The translations under genes and the position numbers were made by a program. Positions 55,460-64,000 of a stretch of DNA of 64,000 bases are shown here, one piece after another (the stretch's first letter is position 1; the number at the start of each line of letters is the position of its first letter). The stretch is from Derxia lacustris. Its GTDB lineage: Bacteria > Pseudomonadota > Gammaproteobacteria > Burkholderiales > Burkholderiaceae_E. The notes under the pieces were generated by a model, which did no database searches, was not told where the DNA came from, and saw only the letters and a list, made by a program, of their open reading frames with translations. Where the stretch lies: positions 248,001-312,000 of the forward strand of contig NZ_MUHU01000011.1 of assembly GCF_002105195.1 (NCBI RefSeq), written 5' to 3'.

Positions 55460-55686
55460 GCGCCGCTCCCGACGCCGTCGGCGATGACCAGCGGACCGGT
55501 CTCGCCGGTCTGGCTGGCGCGCAGCAGCAGCTTGCTGATGTCGGCATAGCAAAGCTCGGGATGCAGCTCGGCCAGCATGCCGACGCGCATCCAGTGCTCG
55601 GCCTGGGCATTGATGGATCGGCTGAGCGCGCCGCTGGCGACGCGCAGATTGGCGTGCATCTGCTCGGAGATCTTCACGATTCCCAT
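55456..55686 (-). CDS. ParD-like antitoxin-family protein
   Basis: A 76-residue protein. GIVKISEQMHANLRVASGALSRSINAQAEHWMRVGML matches the ribbon-helix-helix-like ParD-like family (PF11903 type), followed by AELHPELCYADISKLLLRA. It would bind DNA as a dimer and could control its own operon. ParE or another known toxin is not adjacent; instead the gene is coupled to map by an ATGA overlap. ATG at 55686 gives the standard start. A 24-base palindrome lies directly upstream. Confidence 0.8.
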   Translation of the reverse strand: MGIVKISEQMHANLRVASGALSRSINAQAEHWMRVGMLAELHPELCYADISKLLLRASQTGETGPLVIADGVGSGA

Positions 55687-55699
55687 GGGTTGAAGCCTT

Positions 55700-55723
55700 A
55701 TACGGTCTGTATACGAACCGTAT
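55700..55723. promoter_or_regulatory. 24-bp palindrome upstream of the ParD-like/map operon
   Basis: Arms ATACGGT (55700-55706) and ACCGTAT (55717-55723) flank a central GTATAC (55709-55714). Twenty of 24 positions obey dyad symmetry. It lies 14 bases before the ParD-like start and 18 bases past the MarR stop. It is almost certainly an operator, for the ParD-like protein itself or for the MarR protein. Confidence 0.65.
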
Positions 55724-55741
55724 GCTAACCCAGCGCCGCGA

Positions 55742-56377
55742 TCACTCCGCGCCAAGCCGTGCAAGCTTTTGCAGCAGCTCGACCAGCATCAGCGATTCGC
55801 CCGGGCTCAGCTCGGCGAAGGCGTCCTTCTCCATGCGCTGGGCGATGGCGCGCGCGCGCAGGGCCAGGTCGCGGCCGGCGTCGGTGAGTTGCACGGTCTG
55901 GGCCCGGCGGTCGGTCTCGCTGCGCACTCGCACGACGATGCCGCGCCGCACGCAGCGGTCGAGCAGGATGGTCATGTTGGGCGCCGAGATCGCCAGCAGA
56001 TCGGACAGTTGGGTCTGGGTCACGTCCTCGTTGGTCGACAGCAGCATGAGGATGGTGAACTCGACCGGGCGCAGATCGAGCGGCTCGCCGATCGAGCGCA
56101 TGAAGATCGCGGCAGTGGCGATCCGCGCGCGCGCCAGGTGGTAGCCGATGGAGTCGGCGAGCCAGGACTGGTCGAGCGCCGGCCGGCGCGCGGCGCGACG
56201 CCGGGCCGGTGCGGCATCGGCCGGGCCCGCGCCGGCCGGCGCATCGGCGCCGCCGGCCTCGTCCGTCAGCGCTGCCGGGCTGCCGATGGCGGCAGCTGCC
56301 ACCGCTGCCCCAGCCACCGTCGCCGGCCTGCCCGCCGCTGTCTGCGCCACCGCGCCGGCCCGCTTTCTCGTCGCCAT
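55742..56377 (-). CDS. MarR-family transcriptional regulator
   Basis: A 211-residue regulator. Residues 1-70 are an Ala/Arg-rich extension of unknown value. The MarR winged-helix domain follows: LADSIGYHLARARIATAAIFM, LDLRPVEFTILMLLSTNEDVTQTQLSDLLAISAPNMTILLDRCVRRGIVVR, then the wing VRSETDRRAQTVQLTDAGRDL. Such dimers often answer to phenolic acids or stress. Its ATG at 56377 is the only good start. Downstream lie the 24-base palindrome and the ParD-like/map operon. The next upstream gene on the same strand encodes a porin. Confidence 0.88.
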   Translation of the reverse strand: MATRKRAGAVAQTAAGRPATVAGAAVAAAAIGSPAALTDEAGGADAPAGAGPADAAPARRRAARRPALDQSWLADSIGYHLARARIATAAIFMRSIGEPLDLRPVEFTILMLLSTNEDVTQTQLSDLLAISAPNMTILLDRCVRRGIVVRVRSETDRRAQTVQLTDAGRDLALRARAIAQRMEKDAFAELSPGESLMLVELLQKLARLGAE

Positions 56378-56483
56378 CGTCCCTTGCCTCGCTGCTGCCC
56401 CGTCGCGGGGCCGAAGCCGCGATTGTCCGTGATCGGCCGGGCCGGACCGCGATGTGCCGCAAGCCGGCCCCAGCCCGCCAGAC

Positions 56484-57617
56484 TCAGAACGCGTGACGCA
56501 TGCCGATCATGGTGCCGAGCTGGTTCTTGCCCGCGAGCGGCGTGGTGCCGGCACCGCCGCCGCTGACCGAGTACTGGGCCAGCGCGCTGTTGGCCAGATA
56601 GCCGGTTTGCAGATAGACCGCGCTGCGCTTGGACAGCGCATAGGTGCCGCGCGCCACGCCCATCGAGGCGCTGCGGTCGCGGTCGGCATTGGTGGTGCGC
56701 AGGAACTGGGCATCGAGCACGAGGGCGGCGGTGGCCGGGTAGGACGCGCCGATGTACCAGGTCTTGGACTTGGCTTCGGTCGCGGCGGTCTCGACCTTGC
56801 GGTCGAGCCAGCCGGCGCCGAGCCGGGTGTCGCCGAGCATCACGTAGGCGCCGGCGAACAGGCGCCGGTCCTTGTCGCTGGCGCCGGTAAACGCGATGGA
56901 CGGCGCGCCGTTGAAGAAGGACGCGGCGGCGCCGGTGCCGCCGCGCATCTCGTCATAGGCCACGGTCACGCCATAGGGCTTGGGCGCCCAGCGCAGCATC
57001 GCGCTCCAGTCGCGGCAGGCGGTGTTGGCGCCGGCCGTCTCGCCGGCGCAGGTGCCGGCGCCCGGCGTGCCGCCGGCAACGTCGCGGCCGAACGACCAGC
57101 TCGCATAGCCGGTGAAATCGCCAGTCGTGCCGCGATAGGTGACGGCGTTGTCGACGCGCGCATTGGGCACGCCCGGATCGACCGAGCCGAGCGCGTACAC
57201 CGCCGGGCCGAGCACATCCGAATCGCCGAGCGCATAGAACATGGCGCTGTACTGGCGCCCGAACGCCACCTGGCCCCAGTTGCCGGCCAGCCCGACGAAG
57301 GCCTGCCGGCCCCAGGTGCGACCACCCTGGGCCGAGGCGCCGGTATCGAGCCCGAGGCCGGCCTCGATGGTGAAGACGGCCTTCAGCCCGTCGCCCAGAT
57401 CCTCGCTGCCGCGAAAGCCGAGCCGCGACGGCAGCTCGCCGGTGACGGTCGGCACGCGCACCAGCGTCTTGTCGCCGCCGGCATGGGTCACGACCTCGAT
57501 GCCGCTGTCGACCAGACCGTAGATGGTCACGTTGGTCGCGCCGGCCTGCTGGGCCTGGGCGGCGCCGGCGGCAAGCGCCAGTGCCGCGACGGGAAGCGCG
57601 CGGATGGTTTTCTTCAT
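56484..57617 (-). CDS. General porin (Porin_4 / OmpC-like)
   Basis: A 377-residue trimeric porin of the betaproteobacterial type. The signal peptide is MKKTIRALPVAALALAAGAAQA. The mature part begins QAGATNVTIYGLVDSGIEVVTHAGG, followed by SRLGFRGSEDLGDGLKAVFTIEAGLGLDTGA and RQAFVGLAGNWGQVAFGRQYS, with the loop 3 region after it. It ends MIGMRHAF with the aromatic residue needed for outer-membrane insertion. It passes small hydrophilic solutes. A GAGGAGACACTCCC stretch before the ATG supplies the ribosome-binding site. Confidence 0.93.
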   Translation of the reverse strand: MKKTIRALPVAALALAAGAAQAQQAGATNVTIYGLVDSGIEVVTHAGGDKTLVRVPTVTGELPSRLGFRGSEDLGDGLKAVFTIEAGLGLDTGASAQGGRTWGRQAFVGLAGNWGQVAFGRQYSAMFYALGDSDVLGPAVYALGSVDPGVPNARVDNAVTYRGTTGDFTGYASWSFGRDVAGGTPGAGTCAGETAGANTACRDWSAMLRWAPKPYGVTVAYDEMRGGTGAAASFFNGAPSIAFTGASDKDRRLFAGAYVMLGDTRLGAGWLDRKVETAATEAKSKTWYIGASYPATAALVLDAQFLRTTNADRDRSASMGVARGTYALSKRSAVYLQTGYLANSALAQYSVSGGGAGTTPLAGKNQLGTMIGMRHAF

Positions 57618-57797
57618 GGGAGTGTCTCCTCCGGTTTGGGAATGGGCGACGCCGCGTGGATGTGTTGTTGCGGGCGCGCGGGCAGGACCGCACCGCCGGA
57701 CCGGCCGGTGCGACAGGAAAGGACGGGTTGCCCGAAGCGCGCGGCCTGGCGCGGTCGGGCAGCGGCGCGGGCCGGTCGGCGCAGGACGCCGGCCGGC

Positions 57798-58616
57798 TCA
57801 GGCCGGCGCGGTGGCGAAGCCGGCCAGCGGCGGCGGCGGCGGCGCGGGCGTGGCGGCCGGCGGCGCGACCGAACCGTGGCCGGTACCCAGATAGGTGTCG
57901 ATCACGCGCGGATCGCTGGCCAGCTCGGCGGCCGGGCCGTGCAGCGCGAACTGCCCGGTCTCCAGCACATAGCCGTGATCGGCCACGGCCAGCGCGGCGC
58001 GCGCGTTCTGCTCGACCAGCAGGATGGTCACGCCGGTCGCGCGCAGGCCTTCGACGATGGTGAAGATCTCGCGCGTGACCAGCGGCGCCAGGCCCAGGCT
58101 GGGCTCGTCGAGCATCAGCAGGCGCGGCGCGCTCATGAGCGCGCGGCCCACCGCCAGCATCTGGCGCTCGCCGCCCGACAGCGTGCCGGCCAGTTGCGTG
58201 CGGCGTTCCTTCAGGCGCGGAAAGCGGGTGTAGACCTCGTCGATGCGGTCGCGCCAGCGCGGAAAGTTGCGCCGCATCTGGCGCCAGCCGCCGAGCAGCA
58301 GGTTGTCCTCGACGGTCATGCTGCCGAACAGCTCGCGCCGCTCGGGCACCAGCGCGATGCCGAGCATCACCCGCTCTTCCAGCGTGGCGCGGCCGATGTC
58401 CTGGCCGTTGAAGACGATGCTGCCGCGCGCCGGAATCGCGCCGACCAGCGCATTGAGCGTGGTCGACTTGCCGGCGCCGTTGGGCCCGATGACGGTAATC
58501 ACGCCGCCGGCCGGCGCGCTGAAGTCGAGGCCGTCGAGCACCTCGGCGCGGCCATAGCCGGCGCGCAGGCCGCGCACATCGAGCAGCGGCGCGGGAGTGG
58601 ATTGGGCTTGGTTCAT
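57798..58616 (-). CDS. livF: Branched-chain-type ABC transporter ATPase (LivF)
   Basis: A 272-residue ABC ATPase. Walker A is [12 protein letters not shown], the signature is TLSGGERQMLAVGRALM, and Walker B is PRLLMLDEPSLGLAP. VPERRELFGSMTVEDNLLLG is a LivF-specific region. The C-terminal 30 residues are Ala/Pro-rich and atypical. It is the last gene of the operon and starts 10 bases after the fused permease-ATPase. The substrate is set by the binding protein encoded upstream. Confidence 0.92.
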   Translation of the reverse strand: MNQAQSTPAPLLDVRGLRAGYGRAEVLDGLDFSAPAGGVITVIGPNGAGKSTTLNALVGAIPARGSIVFNGQDIGRATLEERVMLGIALVPERRELFGSMTVEDNLLLGGWRQMRRNFPRWRDRIDEVYTRFPRLKERRTQLAGTLSGGERQMLAVGRALMSAPRLLMLDEPSLGLAPLVTREIFTIVEGLRATGVTILLVEQNARAALAVADHGYVLETGQFALHGPAAELASDPRVIDTYLGTGHGSVAPPAATPAPPPPPLAGFATAPA

Positions 58617-58626
58617 CGCGGCGTCC

Positions 58627-60462
58627 TCAATGCTCGGTGCCCAGATAGGCGGCACGCACCGCCGGGCTGTTGCGCACCTCTTCGGGCGAGCCCTCGATCA
58701 GCTTGGTGCCGAATTCCATCACCACGATCCGGTCGGTCAGGCCCATCACGAAGTCCATGTCGTGCTCGACCAGCAGCAGGCTCATGCCCTCGCCGCGCAG
58801 CTGCCGCAGCACCTCGACCAGGGCGAGCTTTTCCTGGTGGCGCAGGCCGGCGGCCGGCTCGTCGAGCAGCAGCAGCGCCGGATCGAGGCAGAGCGCGCGC
58901 GCGATCTCCATCAGCCGCTGCGGCCCGAGCGCCAGATTGCCGGCCTGCTCATGCATCAGATGACCCATGCCGATGCGCAGCAGCTGGCGCTCGGCCTCGC
59001 GCAGCAGCCGGCGCTCGTCGGCCCGGTCGAGGCCGAGCAGCGCGCGCAGGATGCCGGCCGAGCCGCGCAGATGGGCGCCGAGCGCCACGTTCTCCAGCAC
59101 CGTCATCTCCGGAATCATCTTGACGTGCTGGAAGCTGCGCGCGATGCCCAGCGCCGCGATCTGGCGCGACGGCGTCCGCTCGATGCGGCGGCCGGCAAAG
59201 CTCACCTCGCCCGCGCTGGCCGGCAGCACGCCGGTGAGCAGATTGAAGGTGGTCGACTTGCCGGCGCCGTTCGGGCCGATCAGCCCGACGATCTCGCCGT
59301 GACCGATGCTGAAGCTCACATCCTTGACCGCCACCAGCCCGCCGAACTGCTTGCGCAGATTGCGGGCCACCAGCAGCGGCGCGCCGTCGGCGGCGGCCGC
59401 TGCCGGCCGGGCCCGCGCCGGCAGCGGCGCGGCATCGGCCCAGTCGCGCCGGCGCTGCGGCGCCGGCCAGCGCCGCTCGACCCAGTGCCAGATGCCCTTG
59501 GGCGCGAACCTCAGCATGGCGATCAGCAGCACGCCGAACACGATCACCTCATAGCTGCCGGCGCTGCCCAGCAGCTGCGGCAGCCAGGCTTGCAGCCGGT
59601 CCTCCAGCAGCTTGACCGCCGCCGCGCCGGCAAACGCGCCCCACACCTGACCGGCGCCGCCGAGCACCGCCATGAACAGGTATTCGATGCCCATGTGCAT
59701 GCCGAACGGCGACGGATTGACCGTGCGCTGGAAGTGCGCGAACAGCCAGCCCGACAGCGCCGCCAGCAGCGCCGCGATCACGAAGATGGCGGTCTTGTAG
59801 CGGAAGGTCGCGATGCCCATCGCCTCGGGCATGGTGCTGCCGCTGCGCAGCGCGCGGATCGCCCGGCCGGCGCGCGAATCGAGCAGCCGCAGCACCGCGA
59901 ACGCCGCCACCAGCGCCAGCCCCCAGATCAGCCAGAACAGGCTGCGGTTGTCGCGCAACTCCAGGCCGAAGAAGCCCAGCGCCGGAATCCCGACGATGCC
60001 GTCGAACTTGCCGAGGCCGTCGACATTGCCCATCAGGAAGAACAGCGCCAGCCCCCAGCAGATGGTGGCGAGCGGCAGGTAATGGCCCGACATGCGCAGC
60101 GTGATGGCGGCCAGCAGCAGCGCCACCCCGCCTGCCACCGCCAGACTGGCCAGCAGCGCCAGCCACGGCGACAGCGCGAACTGCGTGCTCAGCAGCGCCG
60201 TGGTGTAGGCGCCGAGGCCGACGAAGGCCGCCTGCCCGAACGACGTGAGTCCGCCCACGCCGGTGAGCAGCACCACGCCCAGCACGGCGATGGAATACAG
60301 GCCGATGTAGTCGAGCTGGGTGATCCAGAACTCGGGCACCGGCAGCAGCGGCAGCAGCAGCACGACGGCCGCCAGCAGCGCCGGCGCGGCGCGGCGCAAC
60401 GAGGGCCGGGCACGCGGCGGCGCGCCGGCGGCGAGATCGGCAGTGGTCTGGGCCGGGGTCAT
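58627..60462 (-). CDS. Fused branched-chain-type ABC permease-ATPase (LivM-LivG)
   Basis: A 611-residue fusion. Residues about 30-325 are a LivM permease ([61 protein letters not shown]). An Arg/Ala linker leads to a LivG ATPase (about 350-611) with Walker [13 protein letters not shown], Walker [13 protein letters not shown] and the degenerate signature [16 protein letters not shown]. The two functions are separate genes in the classical Liv system. ATG at 60462 is chosen because AGGA lies eight bases before it. An in-frame ATG at 60477, overlapping livH, is an alternative. Confidence 0.92.
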   Translation of the reverse strand: MTPAQTTADLAAGAPPRARPSLRRAAPALLAAVVLLLPLLPVPEFWITQLDYIGLYSIAVLGVVLLTGVGGLTSFGQAAFVGLGAYTTALLSTQFALSPWLALLASLAVAGGVALLLAAITLRMSGHYLPLATICWGLALFFLMGNVDGLGKFDGIVGIPALGFFGLELRDNRSLFWLIWGLALVAAFAVLRLLDSRAGRAIRALRSGSTMPEAMGIATFRYKTAIFVIAALLAALSGWLFAHFQRTVNPSPFGMHMGIEYLFMAVLGGAGQVWGAFAGAAAVKLLEDRLQAWLPQLLGSAGSYEVIVFGVLLIAMLRFAPKGIWHWVERRWPAPQRRRDWADAAPLPARARPAAAAADGAPLLVARNLRKQFGGLVAVKDVSFSIGHGEIVGLIGPNGAGKSTTFNLLTGVLPASAGEVSFAGRRIERTPSRQIAALGIARSFQHVKMIPEMTVLENVALGAHLRGSAGILRALLGLDRADERRLLREAERQLLRIGMGHLMHEQAGNLALGPQRLMEIARALCLDPALLLLDEPAAGLRHQEKLALVEVLRQLRGEGMSLLLVEHDMDFVMGLTDRIVVMEFGTKLIEGSPEEVRNSPAVRAAYLGTEH

Positions 60463-60463
60463 C

Positions 60464-61501
60464 TCAGTGTTCCTCATGGTCCGGGTGACGCAGCGAGCGC
60501 CAGAGCAGCACGGGCAGGATGGCGGTGAACACGATCACCTCCTTGAAGGCGCTGGCCTCGAAGGCGCCGAAGCTCTCGACCAGACCGAGCAGCACCGCGC
60601 CGAGCGCCGCCATCGGATAGCTGGCCAGCCCGGCGAACACCGCCGCGACGAAGCCCTTGAGCCCGATCAGAAAGCCGCTGTCGTAAAAGATGGTGGTGGT
60701 CGGCCCGACCAGCAGACCCGACAGCGCGCCGATGAAGGCCGCCAGCAGGAACGCGCTGCGGCCCGCCGTCTCGGTCGAGATGCCGACGATGCGCGCGCCG
60801 AGCCGGTTGACCGCCGTGGCCCGCAGCGCCTTGCCATACAGGCTGCGCTCGAAGAACAGCCACAGCAGCGCGATCAGCGCCGCCGACGCCAGCAGCATCA
60901 GCGCGTTCTGGCCCGACAGCGTCAGCGCGCTGAGCGAAAAGCGCTCATCCCAGAAGCTCGGATTGCGATAGCCCTCGGCGCCGAAGAACACCAGCGCCAG
61001 CCCGGTCAGCACGAAATGCACGCCGACCGACACGATCAGCAGCACCAGCACGCTCGCATCGGCCAGCGGCCGGAAGGCGATGCGCCAGACCATGCCGCCG
61101 AGCGGCGTGACCAGCCCCAGCGTGAGCAGCGCCTGCACCCACAGCGGCGCCTGGCGCGGCGCGGCCCAGATCGCCAGCATCGAGATCAGCACCGGAAACG
61201 CCGCCACCGAGCGCGCATGCCGCAGCACGCTGAAGAAGTCCTGGCCGCGCCGCGCAAGCGCCACGCTTTCGGTCAGCAGCGTGAACGCCGTCAGCGCCAG
61301 CAGCAGCCAGACCGTGCCCGGCGTCTTGCCGAGCTGGAACATGCCGAGCGTGAGCGCGCCATAGGCGACGAACTCGCCCTGGGGAATGAACAGCACCCGC
61401 GTGACCGAGAACAGCAGCACGGTCGCGATGGCCAGCAGCGCATACACCGCGCCGCCGGTCAGGCCGTCGAGCGCGAGGATGCCGGCGATGGAGGCGTCCA
61501 T
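60464..61501 (-). CDS. livH: Branched-chain-type ABC permease (LivH)
   Basis: A 345-residue inner-membrane permease, longer than the 300-residue norm because of an internal segment near residues 70-120. [35 protein letters not shown] is the LivH start, and [37 protein letters not shown] is the EAA-like ATPase contact. It starts four bases after the binding-protein stop. Together with the fusion protein it forms the channel. Confidence 0.9.
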   Translation of the reverse strand: MDASIAGILALDGLTGGAVYALLAIATVLLFSVTRVLFIPQGEFVAYGALTLGMFQLGKTPGTVWLLLALTAFTLLTESVALARRGQDFFSVLRHARSVAAFPVLISMLAIWAAPRQAPLWVQALLTLGLVTPLGGMVWRIAFRPLADASVLVLLIVSVGVHFVLTGLALVFFGAEGYRNPSFWDERFSLSALTLSGQNALMLLASAALIALLWLFFERSLYGKALRATAVNRLGARIVGISTETAGRSAFLLAAFIGALSGLLVGPTTTIFYDSGFLIGLKGFVAAVFAGLASYPMAALGAVLLGLVESFGAFEASAFKEVIVFTAILPVLLWRSLRHPDHEEH

Positions 61502-61505
61502 GCGC

Positions 61506-62648
61506 TCAGTTCTCCAGCTTCCAGTCGCCATTGACGACCTTGAGGATGACGCCGGTCTCGGGCGTGAAGCCCCAGTGGTCCTTGGGCGAGTAGTCGAGCA
61601 CGCCCTGCGACACCGCGATCGGGCCGGCCGCCTCCAGCGCGTCCTTGAGCGCGGCGCGGAATTCCTTCGTGCCCGGCTTCGCCTTCTTGAGCGCCGCCGG
61701 CACGATGGTCTCCAGCACCAGCCGGATGTCGTAGGCATGGGCCGCGAACTGGTTGCGCGAGCCGGCGCCGTAGGCCTTCTCGTACTCGGTCACGAATTGC
61801 AGCGCCGGCTTCTTGGACGGATTGCCGTCGGGCAGCTGCTCGGCCACGGTGGCCGGGCCGCTCACCACGAAGGCGCCTTCCACATCCTTGCCGCCCACGC
61901 GCATCAGGTCGCGCGAGGCGGCCGAATGGGTCTGGTAGATCTTGCCCTTGTAGCCGCGCTCGACCAGCGCGCGATGCGGCATCGCCGCGCCGCTGCCCGA
62001 GGCCACCACCAGCATCGCGTCGGGGCTGGCCGACACCAGCTTGAGCGCCTGCGCGGTCACGCTGGTATCGGCGCGCTGGAAGCGCTCGACCGCCAGCAGC
62101 TTGATGCCGGCGGCCTGGGCCTTGGCGCTGAAATCCTTGAGCCAGGCTTCGCCGTAGGCATCGCCATAGCCGAGGAAGCCGACGCTCTTCACGCCCTGCT
62201 TCTTCATGTGCTCGACGATGGCATGGGCCATCACCGCCGTGCTGTGCGCGATGCGATAGGTCCAGGCGTCGCGGCCCTCGGGCACCACCGCCGGCGACAC
62301 CGCGAACTGGAGCGTCTGGCCTTCGGCGGCCACATCGATCATGGCCACCGCCACCGGCGTGGCGGCCGAGCCGACGATGAGATCGACCTTGTCCTCGCTG
62401 ATGAAGCGGCGCGCGTTCTTGACGCCGGCCGTGGGATCGGTGGCGTCGTCGAGCACGATGACATTGAGCTTCTCGCCAGCGATGGACTGGGGCCAGAGCG
62501 CGATGCCGTTCTTGACCGGAATGCCCAGGCCCGAGGCCGGACCGGTGAGCGGCAGCGTCACGCCGATGGTGATGTCGGCCTGCGCGCTGCCGGCGCAAAG
62601 CGTGCCGGCGAGCGCGATGAGCGCCGCGAGTTTCGCGGATTGATGCAT
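61506..62648 (-). CDS. Branched-chain-type ABC substrate-binding protein
   Basis: A 380-residue exported binding protein of the LivJ/LivK family. The signal peptide ends CAGSAQA, and the mature protein starts [30 protein letters not shown]-like [41 protein letters not shown] and [19 protein letters not shown] are conserved ligand-cleft regions. The ligand is probably an amino acid or an aromatic or short-chain acid. The divergent tannase/feruloyl esterase hints at a phenolic acid, but this is inference. It heads the operon. Confidence 0.9.
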   Translation of the reverse strand: MHQSAKLAALIALAGTLCAGSAQADITIGVTLPLTGPASGLGIPVKNGIALWPQSIAGEKLNVIVLDDATDPTAGVKNARRFISEDKVDLIVGSAATPVAVAMIDVAAEGQTLQFAVSPAVVPEGRDAWTYRIAHSTAVMAHAIVEHMKKQGVKSVGFLGYGDAYGEAWLKDFSAKAQAAGIKLLAVERFQRADTSVTAQALKLVSASPDAMLVVASGSGAAMPHRALVERGYKGKIYQTHSAASRDLMRVGGKDVEGAFVVSGPATVAEQLPDGNPSKKPALQFVTEYEKAYGAGSRNQFAAHAYDIRLVLETIVPAALKKAKPGTKEFRAALKDALEAAGPIAVSQGVLDYSPKDHWGFTPETGVILKVVNGDWKLEN

Positions 62649-62993
62649 GTCTTCCTCCAGCGTCTTGGTGGTGTGTCGCGCGGGGTTCCGGTGCAACGCC
62701 CGACCCCGTTTATTGGTTATTACTTTTAACCAAAAACCGGTTTCGCTCAGTCGGTGTTTTCCCGATTTCCGAGGATCGGTGGCGCGCTTGCCAAACCGCC
62801 ACCACCGTCGCCACTGGTTGTGAACGCTGCAATGCAGCATCAGACGCGTGCGATAGCCGGCCGGACGCGGGAAATCCCCCATCCTCGGCAACCACCGCTT
62901 TTAGTTCACAACAATAATAATTTTGGCTCCACAGAGGATTCCGGCGTGGCGCATTGCATCCGCCTGGCGGACGACCGGAACGAGGAGACGCGA
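62649..62993. other. Divergent control region between the Liv-type operon and the tannase gene
   Basis: A 345-base gap without a gene. It holds the inverted repeat at 62713-62733 (separate entry) and the arms CCGAT-N8-ATCGG (62762-62779). The AT-rich patch AATAATAAT (62913-62921) could be part of the tannase promoter. Confidence 0.6.
62713..62733. promoter_or_regulatory. Inverted repeat TTGGTTA-N7-TAACCAA
   Basis: Perfect seven-base arms with a seven-base AT-rich spacer lie 65 bases before the ABC binding-protein start. The element is far more AT-rich than its surroundings. It looks like an operator overlapping the promoter of the transporter operon. No regulator gene is adjacent, so its binder is unknown. 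Confidence 0.6.
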
Positions 62994-64000
62994 TTGAAGA
63001 CTTCCACCACCCTTGCGCTGCCCCTGGCGCTGCTCGGTGCCCTGGGCCTGGCGGCCTGCGGCAGCGATGACGCGCCGACCGAAACGGTGACCAGACTGGC
63101 CTGCGGCGAGATCACCACGGCGGCGCTCGGCATCGCCGGGCTGACCATCGGCAGCACCGAAAGCGTCGCCGCCGGCAGCGTCACGCCGAGCGGCGCGGCC
63201 CAGCCGCTGCCGGCGCACTGCCGCGTCGCCGGCAGCATCGATCCGCACACCGGCCCGGTCGACGGCAAGGCCTACGCCATCGGCTTCGAGCTGCGGCTGC
63301 CGGCCGACTGGAACGGCCGCTTCATGTTCCAGGGCGGCGGCGGCACCGACGGCGTGGTGAACCCGGCCTATGGCGCGATCCTGGGCGGCGGCGCCACCAC
63401 CAATGCGCTGACGCGCGGCTTTGCCGTCGCCAGCACCGACGGTGGCCACACCGCCGAGACCGCCGCCATCGTCGGCGGCGCGCTGTTCGGCCTCGATCCG
63501 CAGGCGCGGCTCGACTACGGCTACAACGCCGTCGGCCGCACCACAGAGATCGCCAAGGCGGTGCTCAAGCGCTTCTACGGCGCCGACGCCGGCCATTCCT
63601 ACTTCCTCGGCTGCTCCAACGGCGGGCGCCAGGCGCTGGTCGCGGCGACGCGCTTCGCCGACCGCTTCGACGGCATCGTGGCCGGCAACCCGGGCTTCAA
63701 CCTGCCCAAGGCCGCCGTCCAGCACGCCTGGGACACCCAGGCTTTCGCATCGGTCGCGAGCAACGACACCGACGGCAAGCCCATCGTTGCGAGCGCTTTC
63801 AGCACCGCCGACATGAACCTGGTCGCGGCCAAGGTGGTGGAGAAATGCGATGCGCTCGACGGCCTGAGCGACGGCATCGTCAACCGCTTCGAGTCGTGCA
63901 AGGGCGTGTTCGATCCGGCCGAGCTGACCTGCACCGGCGCCAAGACCGACAGCTGCCTGACGGCGGCGCAGGTGACGGCGCTCGGCAAGGTCTTCGACGG
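62994..64000 (+). CDS. Tannase/feruloyl esterase family lipoprotein (C-terminus beyond window)
   Basis: At least 335 residues of an exported serine esterase. TTG at 62994 is the start: GAGGAG lies six bases upstream, and the product begins with a lipoprotein signal ending LAAC (C22). ELRLPADWNGRFMFQGGGGTDG, TDGGHTAET, and FLGCSNGGRQALVAATRF with nucleophile S208 are diagnostic of the tannase/feruloyl esterase family. Paired cysteines (for example in EKCDALDG and ADLTC-like LTCTGAKTDSC) fit its disulfide and calcium lid region. It would release phenolic acids such as gallate or ferulate from esters. The catalytic Asp and His lie outside the window. Confidence 0.9.
   Translation, partial: MKTSTTLALPLALLGALGLAACGSDDAPTETVTRLACGEITTAALGIAGLTIGSTESVAAGSVTPSGAAQPLPAHCRVAGSIDPHTGPVDGKAYAIGFELRLPADWNGRFMFQGGGGTDGVVNPAYGAILGGGATTNALTRGFAVASTDGGHTAETAAIVGGALFGLDPQARLDYGYNAVGRTTEIAKAVLKRFYGADAGHSYFLGCSNGGRQALVAATRFADRFDGIVAGNPGFNLPKAAVQHAWDTQAFASVASNDTDGKPIVASAFSTADMNLVAAKVVEKCDALDGLSDGIVNRFESCKGVFDPAELTCTGAKTDSCLTAAQVTALGKVFD

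Noticed and set aside
54662..55686. A classical ParDE toxin-antitoxin module
   Set aside because: No ParE-like reading frame lies on either side; the partner is map, so the classical module is not supported.
56454..59123. An 889-residue plus-strand open frame opposite the porin and livF genes
   Set aside because: No domain or signal is seen, and both minus-strand genes are complete with family motifs.

Overview
The window is a contiguous stretch of a very GC-rich Gram-negative chromosome. Several features suggest a betaproteobacterium, probably of the order Burkholderiales: a Porin_4-type general porin with the usual KKT...AQAQ leader, a complete System I cytochrome c maturation operon, branched-chain-type ABC transporters, NodT-type outer-membrane factors, PEP-CTERM proteins and a glucarate pathway ending in 2-oxoglutarate. 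This is inferred from gene content, since there is no rRNA or other marker here. No tRNA, rRNA, CRISPR array or insertion sequence was seen.

Layout. (1) 1-7.5 kb: a secreted family 9 glycoside hydrolase cut by the left edge, a carboxymuconolactone-decarboxylase-like protein, an esterase, a DedA-rhodanese fusion, a PEP-CTERM protein, a MobA-like nucleotidyltransferase and a DUF3050 protein. (2) 7.5-18.6 kb: a minus-strand D-glucarate/D-galactarate catabolic cluster with a divergent LysR regulator. It encodes both known fates of 5-dehydro-4-deoxyglucarate: aldol cleavage to pyruvate and tartronate semialdehyde, and dehydration/decarboxylation then oxidation to 2-oxoglutarate. (3) 18.8-24.4 kb: a second PEP-CTERM protein, then a minus-strand sulfur/cysteine operon (rhodanese, serine acetyltransferase, XRE regulator, family 2A encapsulin shell, encapsulated cysteine desulfurase). 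(4) 24.6-35.2 kb: a sigma-54 enhancer-binding protein, then a gene-free leader with a well-spaced sigma-54 promoter, then nine same-strand genes for exported proteins. These are a DUF1549/DUF1553 cytochrome, a DUF1501 protein, three further c-type cytochromes, a peroxiredoxin, an SMP-30-like lactonase, a dienelactone hydrolase and a lectin-like protein. The DUF1549/1553-DUF1501 pair is typical of Planctomycetes.

(5) 35.2-39.2 kb: a CPBP protease, a FadL-type porin, split YeeE/YedE sulfur transporters and small membrane proteins. (6) 39.2-47.1 kb: the ccmABCDEFGHI operon in tight translational coupling, preceded by a cytochrome b561-like protein and a rhodanese without catalytic cysteine. This operon would mature the haem proteins of region 4. 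(7) 47.3-54.6 kb: an RND tripartite efflux operon and a stand-alone sulfate-binding protein. (8) 54.7-64 kb: a methionine aminopeptidase coupled to a ParD-like protein, a MarR regulator separated from them by a 24-bp palindrome, a porin, and a branched-chain-type ABC transporter operon with a fused permease-ATPase. Divergent from that operon is a tannase/feruloyl-esterase lipoprotein cut by the right edge.

Two themes recur. One is sulfur handling: the encapsulated cysteine desulfurase, EpsC, three rhodanese-domain proteins, YeeE/YedE, a sulfate-binding protein and an SfnR-like activator. The other is an exported redox system with its own cytochrome maturation genes. The strongest candidates for new biology are the sigma-54-linked planctomycete-type cytochrome cluster, the encapsulin operon with its embedded regulator, and the ParD-like/Map pair.
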